Source of the DNA: Dichotomicrobium sp964650735
Lineage (GTDB): Bacteria > Pseudomonadota > Alphaproteobacteria > Rhizobiales > Rhodomicrobiaceae
NCBI GenBank assembly: GCA_964650735.1
Contig: CAZYUT010000036.1
Location: 1-17,231, forward strand
Direction: 5' to 3'
DNA length: 17,231 nt
Shown here: positions 8,855 to 15,422 of the stretch, piece by piece
How the letters are laid out: each line of letters starts with the position of its first letter
How positions within the stretch are numbered: position 1 is the first letter of the stretch
The notes under the pieces: model-generated
The model's input: only the letters and a program-made list of their open reading frames with translations
Database searches by the model: none
Told to the model about the DNA's origin: nothing
Made by a program: the position numbers and the translations under genes

Positions 8855-9442
8855 CTAGAAGCCTTTGGTCATGAGCAGCCAGTTGGCGCTCTCGACCGTC
8901 CAGCCGTTCTTGACCATCGCGCGCTCGGCCACCTTTCGATAGCCGAAACGCTCGTACAGGTGGAACGCGCCAGTGTTCTTGTCAGCGACGATCACGCTCA
9001 TTCCGCGCGCTGCGGCGGCCCTACCAATTTCTTCGGCAAAGCCAAGCAACTGACTGCCCAACCCTTGCCCGCGATAGGCGGGTCTCACCGCCAACACGTT
9101 CACGTACCACGTGCCTAGGGCGAGGTTCTCAAGCTCCTGCAGCGGGCGCACCAGCGGCGGGAAGTCTGGCGGGATCGGCTCGACTTTCTCCGTGATGGGA
9201 TAGCCGATCAGGGCCCCGGCCGGCTCGCCATCCGCCTCAATCACGATCGCGTTGCGATATGAAAAGCTGCCAGTATCACGGCGCGCCCGCGCCACGCCGA
9301 CCTCCCACGCGCTCTCCCCCTCGGTCGCCATGCTGGCCCACAGGTACATTGGCAACCCCTCGCCCGCATAATTCGCCAGCTCGGCCAGTGCAGGCGCATC
9401 CTCCTGCCGCCCAGGCCGGAACGGCGGTTGCAGATTGTCCAT
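8855..9442 (-). CDS. GNAT-family N-acetyltransferase
   Basis: This 195-residue cytoplasmic acyl-CoA-dependent acetyltransferase has an unknown substrate. FRPGRQEDAPAL forms the usual first strand and helix of the fold. Motif A reads VNVLAVRPAYRGQGLGSQLL, with the acetyl-CoA-binding R/Q-x-x-G-x-G/A pattern in RGQGLG. The following VADKNTGAFHLYERFGYRKV is the typical motif B with the C-terminal strand (NTGAFHLYERFGY). ATG 9442 follows GAGGAGGTC with unusually tight spacing, about two bases from AGGAGG; a TTG at 9475 is a possible but weaker start. It diverges from the AhpD-like gene, and ilvC lies downstream on the same strand. Neither neighbour identifies the substrate. Confidence 0.87.
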   Translation of the reverse strand: MDNLQPPFRPGRQEDAPALAELANYAGEGLPMYLWASMATEGESAWEVGVARARRDTGSFSYRNAIVIEADGEPAGALIGYPITEKVEPIPPDFPPLVRPLQELENLALGTWYVNVLAVRPAYRGQGLGSQLLGFAEEIGRAAAARGMSVIVADKNTGAFHLYERFGYRKVAERAMVKNGWTVESANWLLMTKGF

Positions 9443-9604
9443 GACCTCCTCTGCTGCTTGTTGACCTCTACGCAAAGACTATCACGGCCCGCGGGCACCT
9501 GCCCTTTTATTCGCTCGGCCTTTCCAAAAGCCTTGACGCCCATCCAAGCCGGGTCATCCTGCCGGGGCGAGCGTTCACTCAGCCTCGACGTCAAGGGAGC
9601 CACT

Positions 9605-9952
9605 ATGACCAAGGACTTTCCGGAAATCGCCGATGATGTTTCCAACGATGCTGCGGCGCTGCGCGAAGCGATACCCGAACAGATGGCGGGTTTTGCCGCG
9701 CTTGGCGCCGCGACCTACAAGGACGGCGCGCTTTCGCCCAAGCACAAGGAGCTTATCGCGTTGGCCATCGGGATCACCGTGCGCTGCGATGGCTGCGTGT
9801 CATACCATGTCCGCGCGGCCTACGAAAAAGGTGCAACGCGCGAGGAGGTCGCGGAGGCGATAGGCGTTGCAGTGCACATGGGCGGCGGCCCCTCGATGGT
9901 CTATGGCGGCGAAGCGCTGCGCGCCTACGATGCCTTCGCGAAGATGGGCTGA
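9605..9952 (+). CDS. AhpD/carboxymuconolactone decarboxylase-family protein, CxxC peroxidase type
   Basis: This is a 115-residue cytoplasmic protein of the AhpD-like fold. The pattern E49-x11-C61-x2-C64-x3-H68 (within ELIALAIGITVRCDGCVSYH) matches the spacing of the catalytic Glu, two Cys and His of M. tuberculosis AhpD, so it is likely an antioxidant thiol peroxidase or disulfide reductase rather than a true decarboxylase. GATREEVAEAIGVAVHMGGGP is the usual second helical motif. ATG 9605 follows AGGGAG at five bases, an optimal site. TTGACG (9533-9538) with CATCCT 16 bases later is a weak candidate promoter. It diverges from the GNAT gene; the RND exporter starts only 23 bases after its stop and may be co-transcribed. 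Confidence 0.88.
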   Translation: MTKDFPEIADDVSNDAAALREAIPEQMAGFAALGAATYKDGALSPKHKELIALAIGITVRCDGCVSYHVRAAYEKGATREEVAEAIGVAVHMGGGPSMVYGGEALRAYDAFAKMG

Positions 9953-9975
9953 CACCGCTTGACGCGCCGGTCAGC

Positions 9976-12423
9976 ATGCGTGCGCTGTTGTGGGCGCCGC
10001 ACTTCGCGGCTGGCGCGTCTTCTCGCCTTCGCCTATCCTCCCTCCCGGGTGTTAACCTGCGCGCAACCATCTCAGGGCCAGAGCATCGGGTCCATTCCTT
10101 GGCCATCCAGCAAAACCATCAAAGACGGATCGGACTCGGGCTGGAGCGGTTGGGCCTCCTGCCGTTACGCTTCCCGATCCTGTTCCTCCTGCTGATTGCA
10201 GCGATCACGGCTGCTTCGGTCGCAGGCTACAACCGGCTCAAGGTCGAGGACTCACTCACCGAGCTGTTCCGCACGGACACGCCCGAGTTCCGCACCTACC
10301 AGACGCTGACCGAGCGCTTCCCATCCAGCGAGTTCGACGTGCTGGTCGTCATCGAAGGGGACGAACTGCTTAGCCGCACGGCGCTGCAAGATCTGCGTGA
10401 TCTGGTGCTTGAGCTGCAGTTCGTGGAGGCCCAGCGCGGCATGGTCTCCATGTTCTCCGCGCGCCAGCCTCCCAGCGAGGAAGACGAAATCCCGGCGCCG
10501 CTGTTCCCGGCCGAGCTTCCACAGGGCGAGGCGTTCGACACCCTGATCGAGAAGGTGCGCGACAACGAGATCCTGCGCAACAAGCTGCTCTCGCCTGACG
10601 GAACGTTGACGCTGATCGTCATCGCGCTGGACCAGGCGGCGGTGCGCGAGGCGGGGCTGCGCGCCGTGGTCGGCGAGATCGAGCGGATTGTGGACGAAAG
10701 CCTGCGCGGTACCGGTCTGAGCGCCCAGCTCTCCGGCGCGCCGGTCATGCAGCTTGAAATCCGCAATGCGGTGGAACGCGACCAGCTGATCTATAACGGG
10801 CTAGGCTTCGCCATCGGCGCGCTCATCGCGCTGGTGTTCTTCCGCCGTCTGTCGCTCGTCGTGATCGCCGCTGGGCCGCCGGCGCTGGCCATCCTGTGGT
10901 CGCTGGGCGCGCTCGGCTGGATGGATTTCCGGCTTAACCTGTTCCTGAACGTCATGTCGCCGCTCATTATGGTCATGGCGTTTTCCGACACCATGCAGAT
11001 CACCTTCGCGATGCGAGACCGGCTGATCGCGGGCGACGACAAGCGAACCGCCCTGCGTTACGCGATCCTGCGGGTCGGGCCAGCCTGCGTGCTCACCGTG
11101 GCGACAGCGGCGGCGTCCTTCATCACGCTCTTGTTTTCGGACTCCGCGCTGATCCGCACCTTCGGCGCGGCCGGCGCGCTGTCCTGCGTCATCGCCTATG
11201 TCGCGGTCATCACGCTGGTGCCGCTGCTCGGAATGATCCTGCTCGGCAACGATCATAGCAAGCTCCGCGAAGACGAGGGCGGCCATGACCAGCCGATGAA
11301 GGCGCTGCGGGGCCTGTGCGAATGGATCGCGGATGGGGTGACGGCGCGGCCGGTCTTCTTCGCCTCGCTGAGCGTGCTGCTCATCATGTCAATGGGCGCG
11401 GCGCATCTCAGCCTCGAGCCGCGCTACCGCCTCGCGGACCAGGTGCCCGATCGAGAACAGGCGCTGGAAGCCAGCGGCCGGCTGGACGAGAAGCTGACTG
11501 GCGCGAATCCGGTGCATGTCCTCATCGACATCCAGGAAGGCTCAGACGTGTTCGACCCGCGCACGCTGGAAGTGATCGCGGCGGTGCATCGGCTTGTCGA
11601 GCGCGAACCGCAGGTGGGCAATGTCTGGTCGATCGAGACGCTGCGCGAGTGGCTAAAGCGCTCGGACGACTATTCGATTGCCAAGCTAAAGCAGTATGTC
11701 GAGATCCTGCCCGAGCATCTTGTGAGGCGCTTTCTTGCGCAGGACCAACACAGCGTCGTGGTGACGGGGCGCGTGCCCGACATTGATGCCAGTCAGTTGC
11801 TTCCCGTGATCGATTCGCTTGATGCCAGGCTTGACGACATCCGCCAGCAACACCCCGGTTTCGAGATCTCGGTGACCGGCCTGCCGGCCATCGCGGCGCG
11901 CAACAGCGCAGACATGATCAACCAGCTCAGCCGAGGGCTGTCAGCGGAAATGGCGGTCGTCGCGCTGATGATCGCGCTTGCTTTCCGCTCCACTATCGTC
12001 GGGGCGGTGGCCGCGCTGCCCGGGCTGTTCCCGATCTTTGCCTCGGGCGCATTGTTGGCATTTACCGGCGAGGGACTGCACTTCGCGAGCATCGTTGCGC
12101 TCACGGTCGCCTTCGGGCTCGGGCTTGATGCGACCATCCATTACCTCAACCGGCTACAGCAGGAGGACCGCCCCGGCGCGGACCCGGTCGAGGTAATCAA
12201 GCGCGCGACCGTGCTGATTGGGCCGGCGCTGATACTGACGACCGTCGTGCTCGCCTTCGGGCTGGCGGTGGCGATGTTCTCGGACCTCCCTTCGTTGCGG
12301 CTGTTCGGAATGCTGGCCGCAATCACGCTTGTCGCCGCGCTGATTGGCGACCTGATGATCCTGCCGTCCGTGATGCTGCTGATCAGGCGGATGCGCCGGC
12401 GCCGCGCGCAAAGATCAACTTGA
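9976..12423 (+). CDS. RND-superfamily (MMPL-type) exporter
   Basis: This large inner-membrane transporter has the duplicated RND plan: TM1 at about 65-85, a periplasmic loop to about 270, TM2-6 at about 272-420, TM7 at 458-478, a second periplasmic loop to about 650, and TM8-12 to about 800, ending in a basic tail. D338 (FSDTM, TM4) and D718 (GLGLDATIHY, TM10) lie at equivalent points of the two halves and are the likely proton-relay residues. The family (MMPL, including HpnN) mostly exports lipids or other hydrophobic molecules; the substrate here is unknown. There is no adaptor or outer-membrane partner nearby. The start is uncertain: ATG 9976 is the only early ATG and lacks a Shine-Dalgarno, and the first 40-50 residues look unlike the family. 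TTG 10099 is an alternative. It converges on tRNA-Ala. Confidence 0.88.
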   Translation: MRALLWAPHFAAGASSRLRLSSLPGVNLRATISGPEHRVHSLAIQQNHQRRIGLGLERLGLLPLRFPILFLLLIAAITAASVAGYNRLKVEDSLTELFRTDTPEFRTYQTLTERFPSSEFDVLVVIEGDELLSRTALQDLRDLVLELQFVEAQRGMVSMFSARQPPSEEDEIPAPLFPAELPQGEAFDTLIEKVRDNEILRNKLLSPDGTLTLIVIALDQAAVREAGLRAVVGEIERIVDESLRGTGLSAQLSGAPVMQLEIRNAVERDQLIYNGLGFAIGALIALVFFRRLSLVVIAAGPPALAILWSLGALGWMDFRLNLFLNVMSPLIMVMAFSDTMQITFAMRDRLIAGDDKRTALRYAILRVGPACVLTVATAAASFITLLFSDSALIRTFGAAGALSCVIAYVAVITLVPLLGMILLGNDHSKLREDEGGHDQPMKALRGLCEWIADGVTARPVFFASLSVLLIMSMGAAHLSLEPRYRLADQVPDREQALEASGRLDEKLTGANPVHVLIDIQEGSDVFDPRTLEVIAAVHRLVEREPQVGNVWSIETLREWLKRSDDYSIAKLKQYVEILPEHLVRRFLAQDQHSVVVTGRVPDIDASQLLPVIDSLDARLDDIRQQHPGFEISVTGLPAIAARNSADMINQLSRGLSAEMAVVALMIALAFRSTIVGAVAALPGLFPIFASGALLAFTGEGLHFASIVALTVAFGLGLDATIHYLNRLQQEDRPGADPVEVIKRATVLIGPALILTTVVLAFGLAVAMFSDLPSLRLFGMLAAITLVAALIGDLMILPSVMLLIRRMRRRRAQRST

Positions 12424-12441
12424 GGGAGTTGCCGGGGAAGA

Positions 12442-12517
<76 letters not shown>

Positions 12518-12544
12518 TCGATGCGCGCGCACGCGCACCGCGAA

Positions 12545-12573
12545 TGAATAAGCCGTCGCGCGCGGCGGATCAA
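12545..12573 (-). promoter_or_regulatory. Candidate promoter of tRNA-Ala
   Basis: On the minus strand, TTGATC (12568-12573), a 17-base spacer and TATTCA (12545-12550) would start transcription about 20 bases before the tRNA. This is the same geometry as at tRNA-Ser. Confidence 0.45.
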
Positions 12574-12599
12574 GAGGAACATGCCGGGCGCGCATGCCC

Positions 12600-13010
12600 T
12601 CAGGCGTCCTCGTCCTGGTCCTCGGAAATCGAACCGTCGATGAAGCCGGAGACGTCATCGTCTTCTGCGTCATCGTCGGGCATCAACGCATCTTCATCAT
12701 CGCCGAGGTCGCTGTCCGCATCGAGATCGTCCAGATCGTCGCTATCAATATCCGGGATGTCGTCGCCGCCGGCCTCCGCATCCTCCAGCGAAACGATCTC
12801 GACATCCTCGCTCTCCCTAGCCACCACCGTTTCGTCCTCGCGCTCGCGCGCCTCGGCAGCGCGCTGCGCATGCGCCTGCGCTGCCTCCCCTGTCAGCTTG
12901 AATTCCGCGCCGCATAGCGGGCAAATGATCGGGTCGCGGTTAAGGTCGTAAAAACGCGCGCCGCAGCTCTGGCAGGTCCGCTTGGTTCCGCGCGCGGCCT
13001 TGTTCGACAT
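12600..13010 (-). CDS. TIGR02300-type FYDLN zinc-ribbon protein with acidic tail
   Basis: This 136-residue protein is of a family found throughout Alphaproteobacteria whose function is not known. Residues 1-40 form a small zinc ribbon: C13-x2-C16 and C30-x2-C33, with the signature FYDLN (20-24) and DPIICPLCG between and around them. From about 60 to the end the chain is extremely acidic, with runs of Asp and Glu and almost no basic residues, and is probably disordered. ATG 13010 follows AGGAA at a good distance, and a strong promoter lies 40 bases further upstream. It diverges from aroA and precedes tRNA-Ala on the same strand. The zinc ribbon and acidic tail might suggest a nucleic-acid- or protein-binding accessory factor, but nothing in the sequence proves this. 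Confidence 0.93.
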   Translation of the reverse strand: MSNKAARGTKRTCQSCGARFYDLNRDPIICPLCGAEFKLTGEAAQAHAQRAAEAREREDETVVARESEDVEIVSLEDAEAGGDDIPDIDSDDLDDLDADSDLGDDEDALMPDDDAEDDDVSGFIDGSISEDQDEDA

Positions 13011-13050
13011 GGCTGGTTCCTGTGCTCTTCGTCTTGCCGGAAGGTTGAGT

Positions 13051-13079
13051 TCTCTAGCGATGCCAGGAGAGCTTGTCAA
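13051..13079 (-). promoter_or_regulatory. Promoter of the TIGR02300 gene
   Basis: On the minus strand a perfect TTGACA (13074-13079), an exact 17-base spacer and TAGAGA (13051-13056) predict a start near 13044 and a leader of about 34 bases. This is among the best sigma-70-type promoters in the window. Confidence 0.65.
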
Positions 13080-13120
13080 AGGCGAATGCGGGGGAAATCC
13101 ATGCTTTCCAGCGGGTCTCA

Positions 13121-13150
13121 TTGACAGGCTCGCGCGCGCTCTGCTCTATA
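13121..13150 (+). promoter_or_regulatory. Promoter of aroA-cmk
   Basis: A perfect TTGACA (13121-13126) is followed 17-18 bases later by CTCTATA (13144-13150), predicting a start near 13157 and a leader of about 60 bases. A CGCCTG (13151-13156)/CAGGCG (13171-13176) inverted repeat with a 14-base loop lies at the start of the transcript. Confidence 0.6.
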
Positions 13151-13219
13151 CGCCTGACATGCTGGACACACAGGCGCGGCAGACCAACCGCCGTACCGCA
13201 TTTTGCGAGACTTCTATCC

Positions 13220-14548
13220 ATGCCCCGGCCCCTGATCGCCCGCAAGACCTCCAAATTAGGCGGCACGCTGCGGGTGCCCGGCGACAAGTCGATTTCGCAC
13301 CGCGCGCTGATCTTCGGCGGGCTGTCCATAGGCGAGACGCATATCTCCGGTCTCCTCGAATCCGCGGACGTGCTGGCCACGGCGCGCGCGCTGCAGCAGA
13401 TGGGCGTGCAGATAACCCGCGAGGATGACGAGCGATGGCGCGTCATCGGCGTGGGCTGCGGCGGGCTGACGCCGCCTGATGGCCCGCTCGACTTCGGCAA
13501 TGCCGGGACCGGCGTGCGGCTGATGATGGGGGTGATCGCAGGGCATGACTTTGCGGCAGAGCTAACAGGCGACGAGTCGCTGCGCCGCCGCCCGATGGGC
13601 CGTGTGCTCGACCCGCTGAAGGCCATGGGCGCGGAAGTGCGCGGCGGCGACCGGCTGCCGCTGACGCTGGCCGGCTCGGGCGATCTGACGCCGATCACCT
13701 ACCGCCTGCCGGTCGCCTCGGCGCAGGTGAAGTCGGCGATCCTGCTGGCAGGGCTTATGACGGCGGGCGAGACCACCGTTATCGAGCCGGAGGCGACTCG
13801 CGATCATACTGAGACGATGATGCGCCATTTCGGGGCCGAGGTGCGCATCGAGCAGGGCGCGGGCGAGCGCAGCATAACCGTGACGGGCGACGCGGTGCTT
13901 CATGGCCGCGATGTAGAGGTGCCTGGCGACCCCAGCTCCGCCGCTTTCCCGGCAGCCGCGGCGCTGATCTGCCCCGGTTCCGACGTGACAATTGAAAACG
14001 TGCTGGTGAACCCCACGCGCACTGGCCTCTACGACACGCTGAGCGAGATGGGCGCAGATCTGAGCTTTGAGAACGAGCGGCACAGCGGCGGCGAGCCAGT
14101 GGCCGACCTGCGCGTGCGCGCAAGTAGCCTAAAGGCCGTGCGAGTGCCGCCGGAGCGCGCCCCGCGGATGATCGACGAATATCCGATCCTCGCAGTCATC
14201 GCCGCCACGGCGGAGGGCGAGACGCGGATGGAGGGGCTCTCGGAACTGCGCGTCAAGGAAAGCGACCGGCTGGCCGCGACCCAGGCAGGGCTTACCGCGA
14301 ACGGCGTGACCGCCTGGACGGAGGGCGACACGCTGATCGTGCGCGGCATGAACCGCGTTCCTGGCGGCGGCATGGTCGAGACGCACATGGACCACCGCAT
14401 CGCGATGGCGTTCGCCGTGCTGGGCCTCGCAGCCGACGAGCCTGTGCGCATCGACGATACCGCGATGATCGACACGAGCTTCCCCGGCTTCGCAGAGGGC
14501 ATGCGCGCAATCGGCGCCGATTTCGACGATGCGGGCGGAACATCATGA
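13220..14548 (+). CDS. aroA: 3-phosphoshikimate 1-carboxyvinyltransferase (EPSP synthase, class II)
   Basis: This is the sixth step of the shikimate pathway: it joins shikimate-3-phosphate and phosphoenolpyruvate in the cytoplasm. The 442-residue product follows the Agrobacterium CP4 enzyme closely and carries the class II motifs GDKS (21-24), SAQVK, RDHTE and NPTR, besides RPMGRV, RAPRMIDEYPILAV, LRVKESDR and HMDHRIAM. The active-site loop reads FGNAGTGVRL with G96, where CP4 has alanine. ATG 13220 starts the conserved region; only a poor Shine-Dalgarno is visible, and the open frame back to TTG 13073 shows no similarity. Its stop overlaps the cmk start by four bases (ATGA), so the two are translationally coupled. 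Confidence 0.97.
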   Translation: MPRPLIARKTSKLGGTLRVPGDKSISHRALIFGGLSIGETHISGLLESADVLATARALQQMGVQITREDDERWRVIGVGCGGLTPPDGPLDFGNAGTGVRLMMGVIAGHDFAAELTGDESLRRRPMGRVLDPLKAMGAEVRGGDRLPLTLAGSGDLTPITYRLPVASAQVKSAILLAGLMTAGETTVIEPEATRDHTETMMRHFGAEVRIEQGAGERSITVTGDAVLHGRDVEVPGDPSSAAFPAAAALICPGSDVTIENVLVNPTRTGLYDTLSEMGADLSFENERHSGGEPVADLRVRASSLKAVRVPPERAPRMIDEYPILAVIAATAEGETRMEGLSELRVKESDRLAATQAGLTANGVTAWTEGDTLIVRGMNRVPGGGMVETHMDHRIAMAFAVLGLAADEPVRIDDTAMIDTSFPGFAEGMRAIGADFDDAGGTS

Positions 14549-15192
14549 TTATCGCCGTTGACGGCCCCTCCGCCTCCGGCAAGGGCAGCGTGTCGCGCCG
14601 GATCGCAGCGCATTTCGGCCTGTCATATCTCGATACCGGGCTGCTCTATCGCGCAGTCGCGCGCGACATGCTCGACCAGGGTTTGCCGCTTGATGACGAC
14701 GCTGCCGCATTGCGGGCGGCGAAATCGCTCAATCTCAACGGACTGGACGACCCCCGCCTTCGAGAGCGGCGCATGGGCGAGGCGGCTTCCCAGGTCGCGT
14801 CCGCCCCCACTGTGCGTGAGGCCCTTCTGGATTTACAGCGCGATTTCGCCCGTCAGGATGGCGGCGCCGTGCTTGACGGGCGCGACATCGGCACCGTGGT
14901 TTGTCCCGACGCGGATGTGAAACTATATATCACTGCAAGTCCGCAGGCGCGGGCGCATCGCCGTTACCTTGAGCTTCGCGAGCGCGGCGAACACGTGGAC
15001 GAAGCCGAGATTTATAAAGACATCCTGAAGCGTGACCGCCGGGATCAGAAACGATCAGCCGCTCCTTTGCGCAAAGCAGAGGATGCGCTCTTGCTCGATA
15101 CCACGAATTTGGATATAGACCAGGCATTCAAAGCTGCTTTGGGACTGATCAACGCGGCACGCGCGCCAAGACGATCCGGACAGGGGTCGTAG
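14545..15192 (+). CDS. cmk: Cytidylate kinase
   Basis: This enzyme phosphorylates CMP and dCMP with ATP in the cytoplasm. The 215-residue product begins MIIAVDGPSASGKGS with the P-loop at 7-15, followed by LDTGLLYRA for nucleotide binding. The CMP-kinase signature DGRDIGTVVCPDADVKLY comes next, then the lid RDRRDQKRSAAPL and the ending LLDTTNLDIDQ. The ATG overlaps the aroA stop, so ribosomes probably reinitiate. A 7-bp hairpin follows directly after the stop codon. The order aroA-cmk-rpsA is conserved in Alphaproteobacteria. Confidence 0.97.
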   Translation: MIIAVDGPSASGKGSVSRRIAAHFGLSYLDTGLLYRAVARDMLDQGLPLDDDAAALRAAKSLNLNGLDDPRLRERRMGEAASQVASAPTVREALLDLQRDFARQDGGAVLDGRDIGTVVCPDADVKLYITASPQARAHRRYLELRERGEHVDEAEIYKDILKRDRRDQKRSAAPLRKAEDALLLDTTNLDIDQAFKAALGLINAARAPRRSGQGS

Positions 15193-15194
15193 CG

Positions 15195-15216
15195 GCGGGC
15201 GCCGCGCCCGCTATTT
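15195..15216 (+). terminator. Terminator after cmk
   Basis: GCGGGCG (15195-15201) and CGCCCGC (15205-15211) form a perfect 7-bp stem with a 3-base loop, followed by TATTT. It begins three bases after the cmk stop. The short T run makes partial read-through into rpsA likely. Confidence 0.55.
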
Positions 15217-15247
15217 GCCTTCGCCGGTTAGCCGGTTGGGCGCTCCA

Positions 15248-15330
15248 GCCGCGGTTGCGGCCGCTATGCGGCGTTACTCCCTCTCCCGGCAGTCTAAGTG
15301 AGTGAGCGAAGCAGGCGCGTGGCCCACGCG
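15248..15330 (+). other. GC-rich hairpin cluster upstream of rpsA
   Basis: Within the 230-base gap between cmk and rpsA, GCCGC-GGTT-GCGGC (15248-15261) and GCCGC-TAT-GCGGC (15260-15272) share bases 15260-15261 and exclude each other. CGCGTG-GCC-CACGCG (15316-15330) forms a third hairpin. S1 controls its own translation through the leader in E. coli, so a regulatory role is possible. I could not identify a convincing rpsA promoter in this gap. Confidence 0.4.
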
Positions 15331-15422
15331 TGGCTGGATGCCGCGGGCGATGATATGAATGTAAACGGACCGCGCATCGAGAGCCCGGTCGCTGACGAGA
15401 TGTAAAGCTTTTAGGAGACTAG

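Noticed and set aside
8813..8858. CTAGCC/GGCTAG inverted repeat between the GNAT gene and ilvC
   Set aside because: The 34-base loop and lack of a T run make it a poor terminator; probably chance.
13073..13219. Upstream TTG start for aroA at 13073
   Set aside because: It would begin before the TTGACA promoter, and the added residues do not match EPSP synthases.
15266..15301. Twelve-codon ATG frame in the rpsA leader
   Set aside because: No ribosome binding site, very short, and buried in hairpin sequence.
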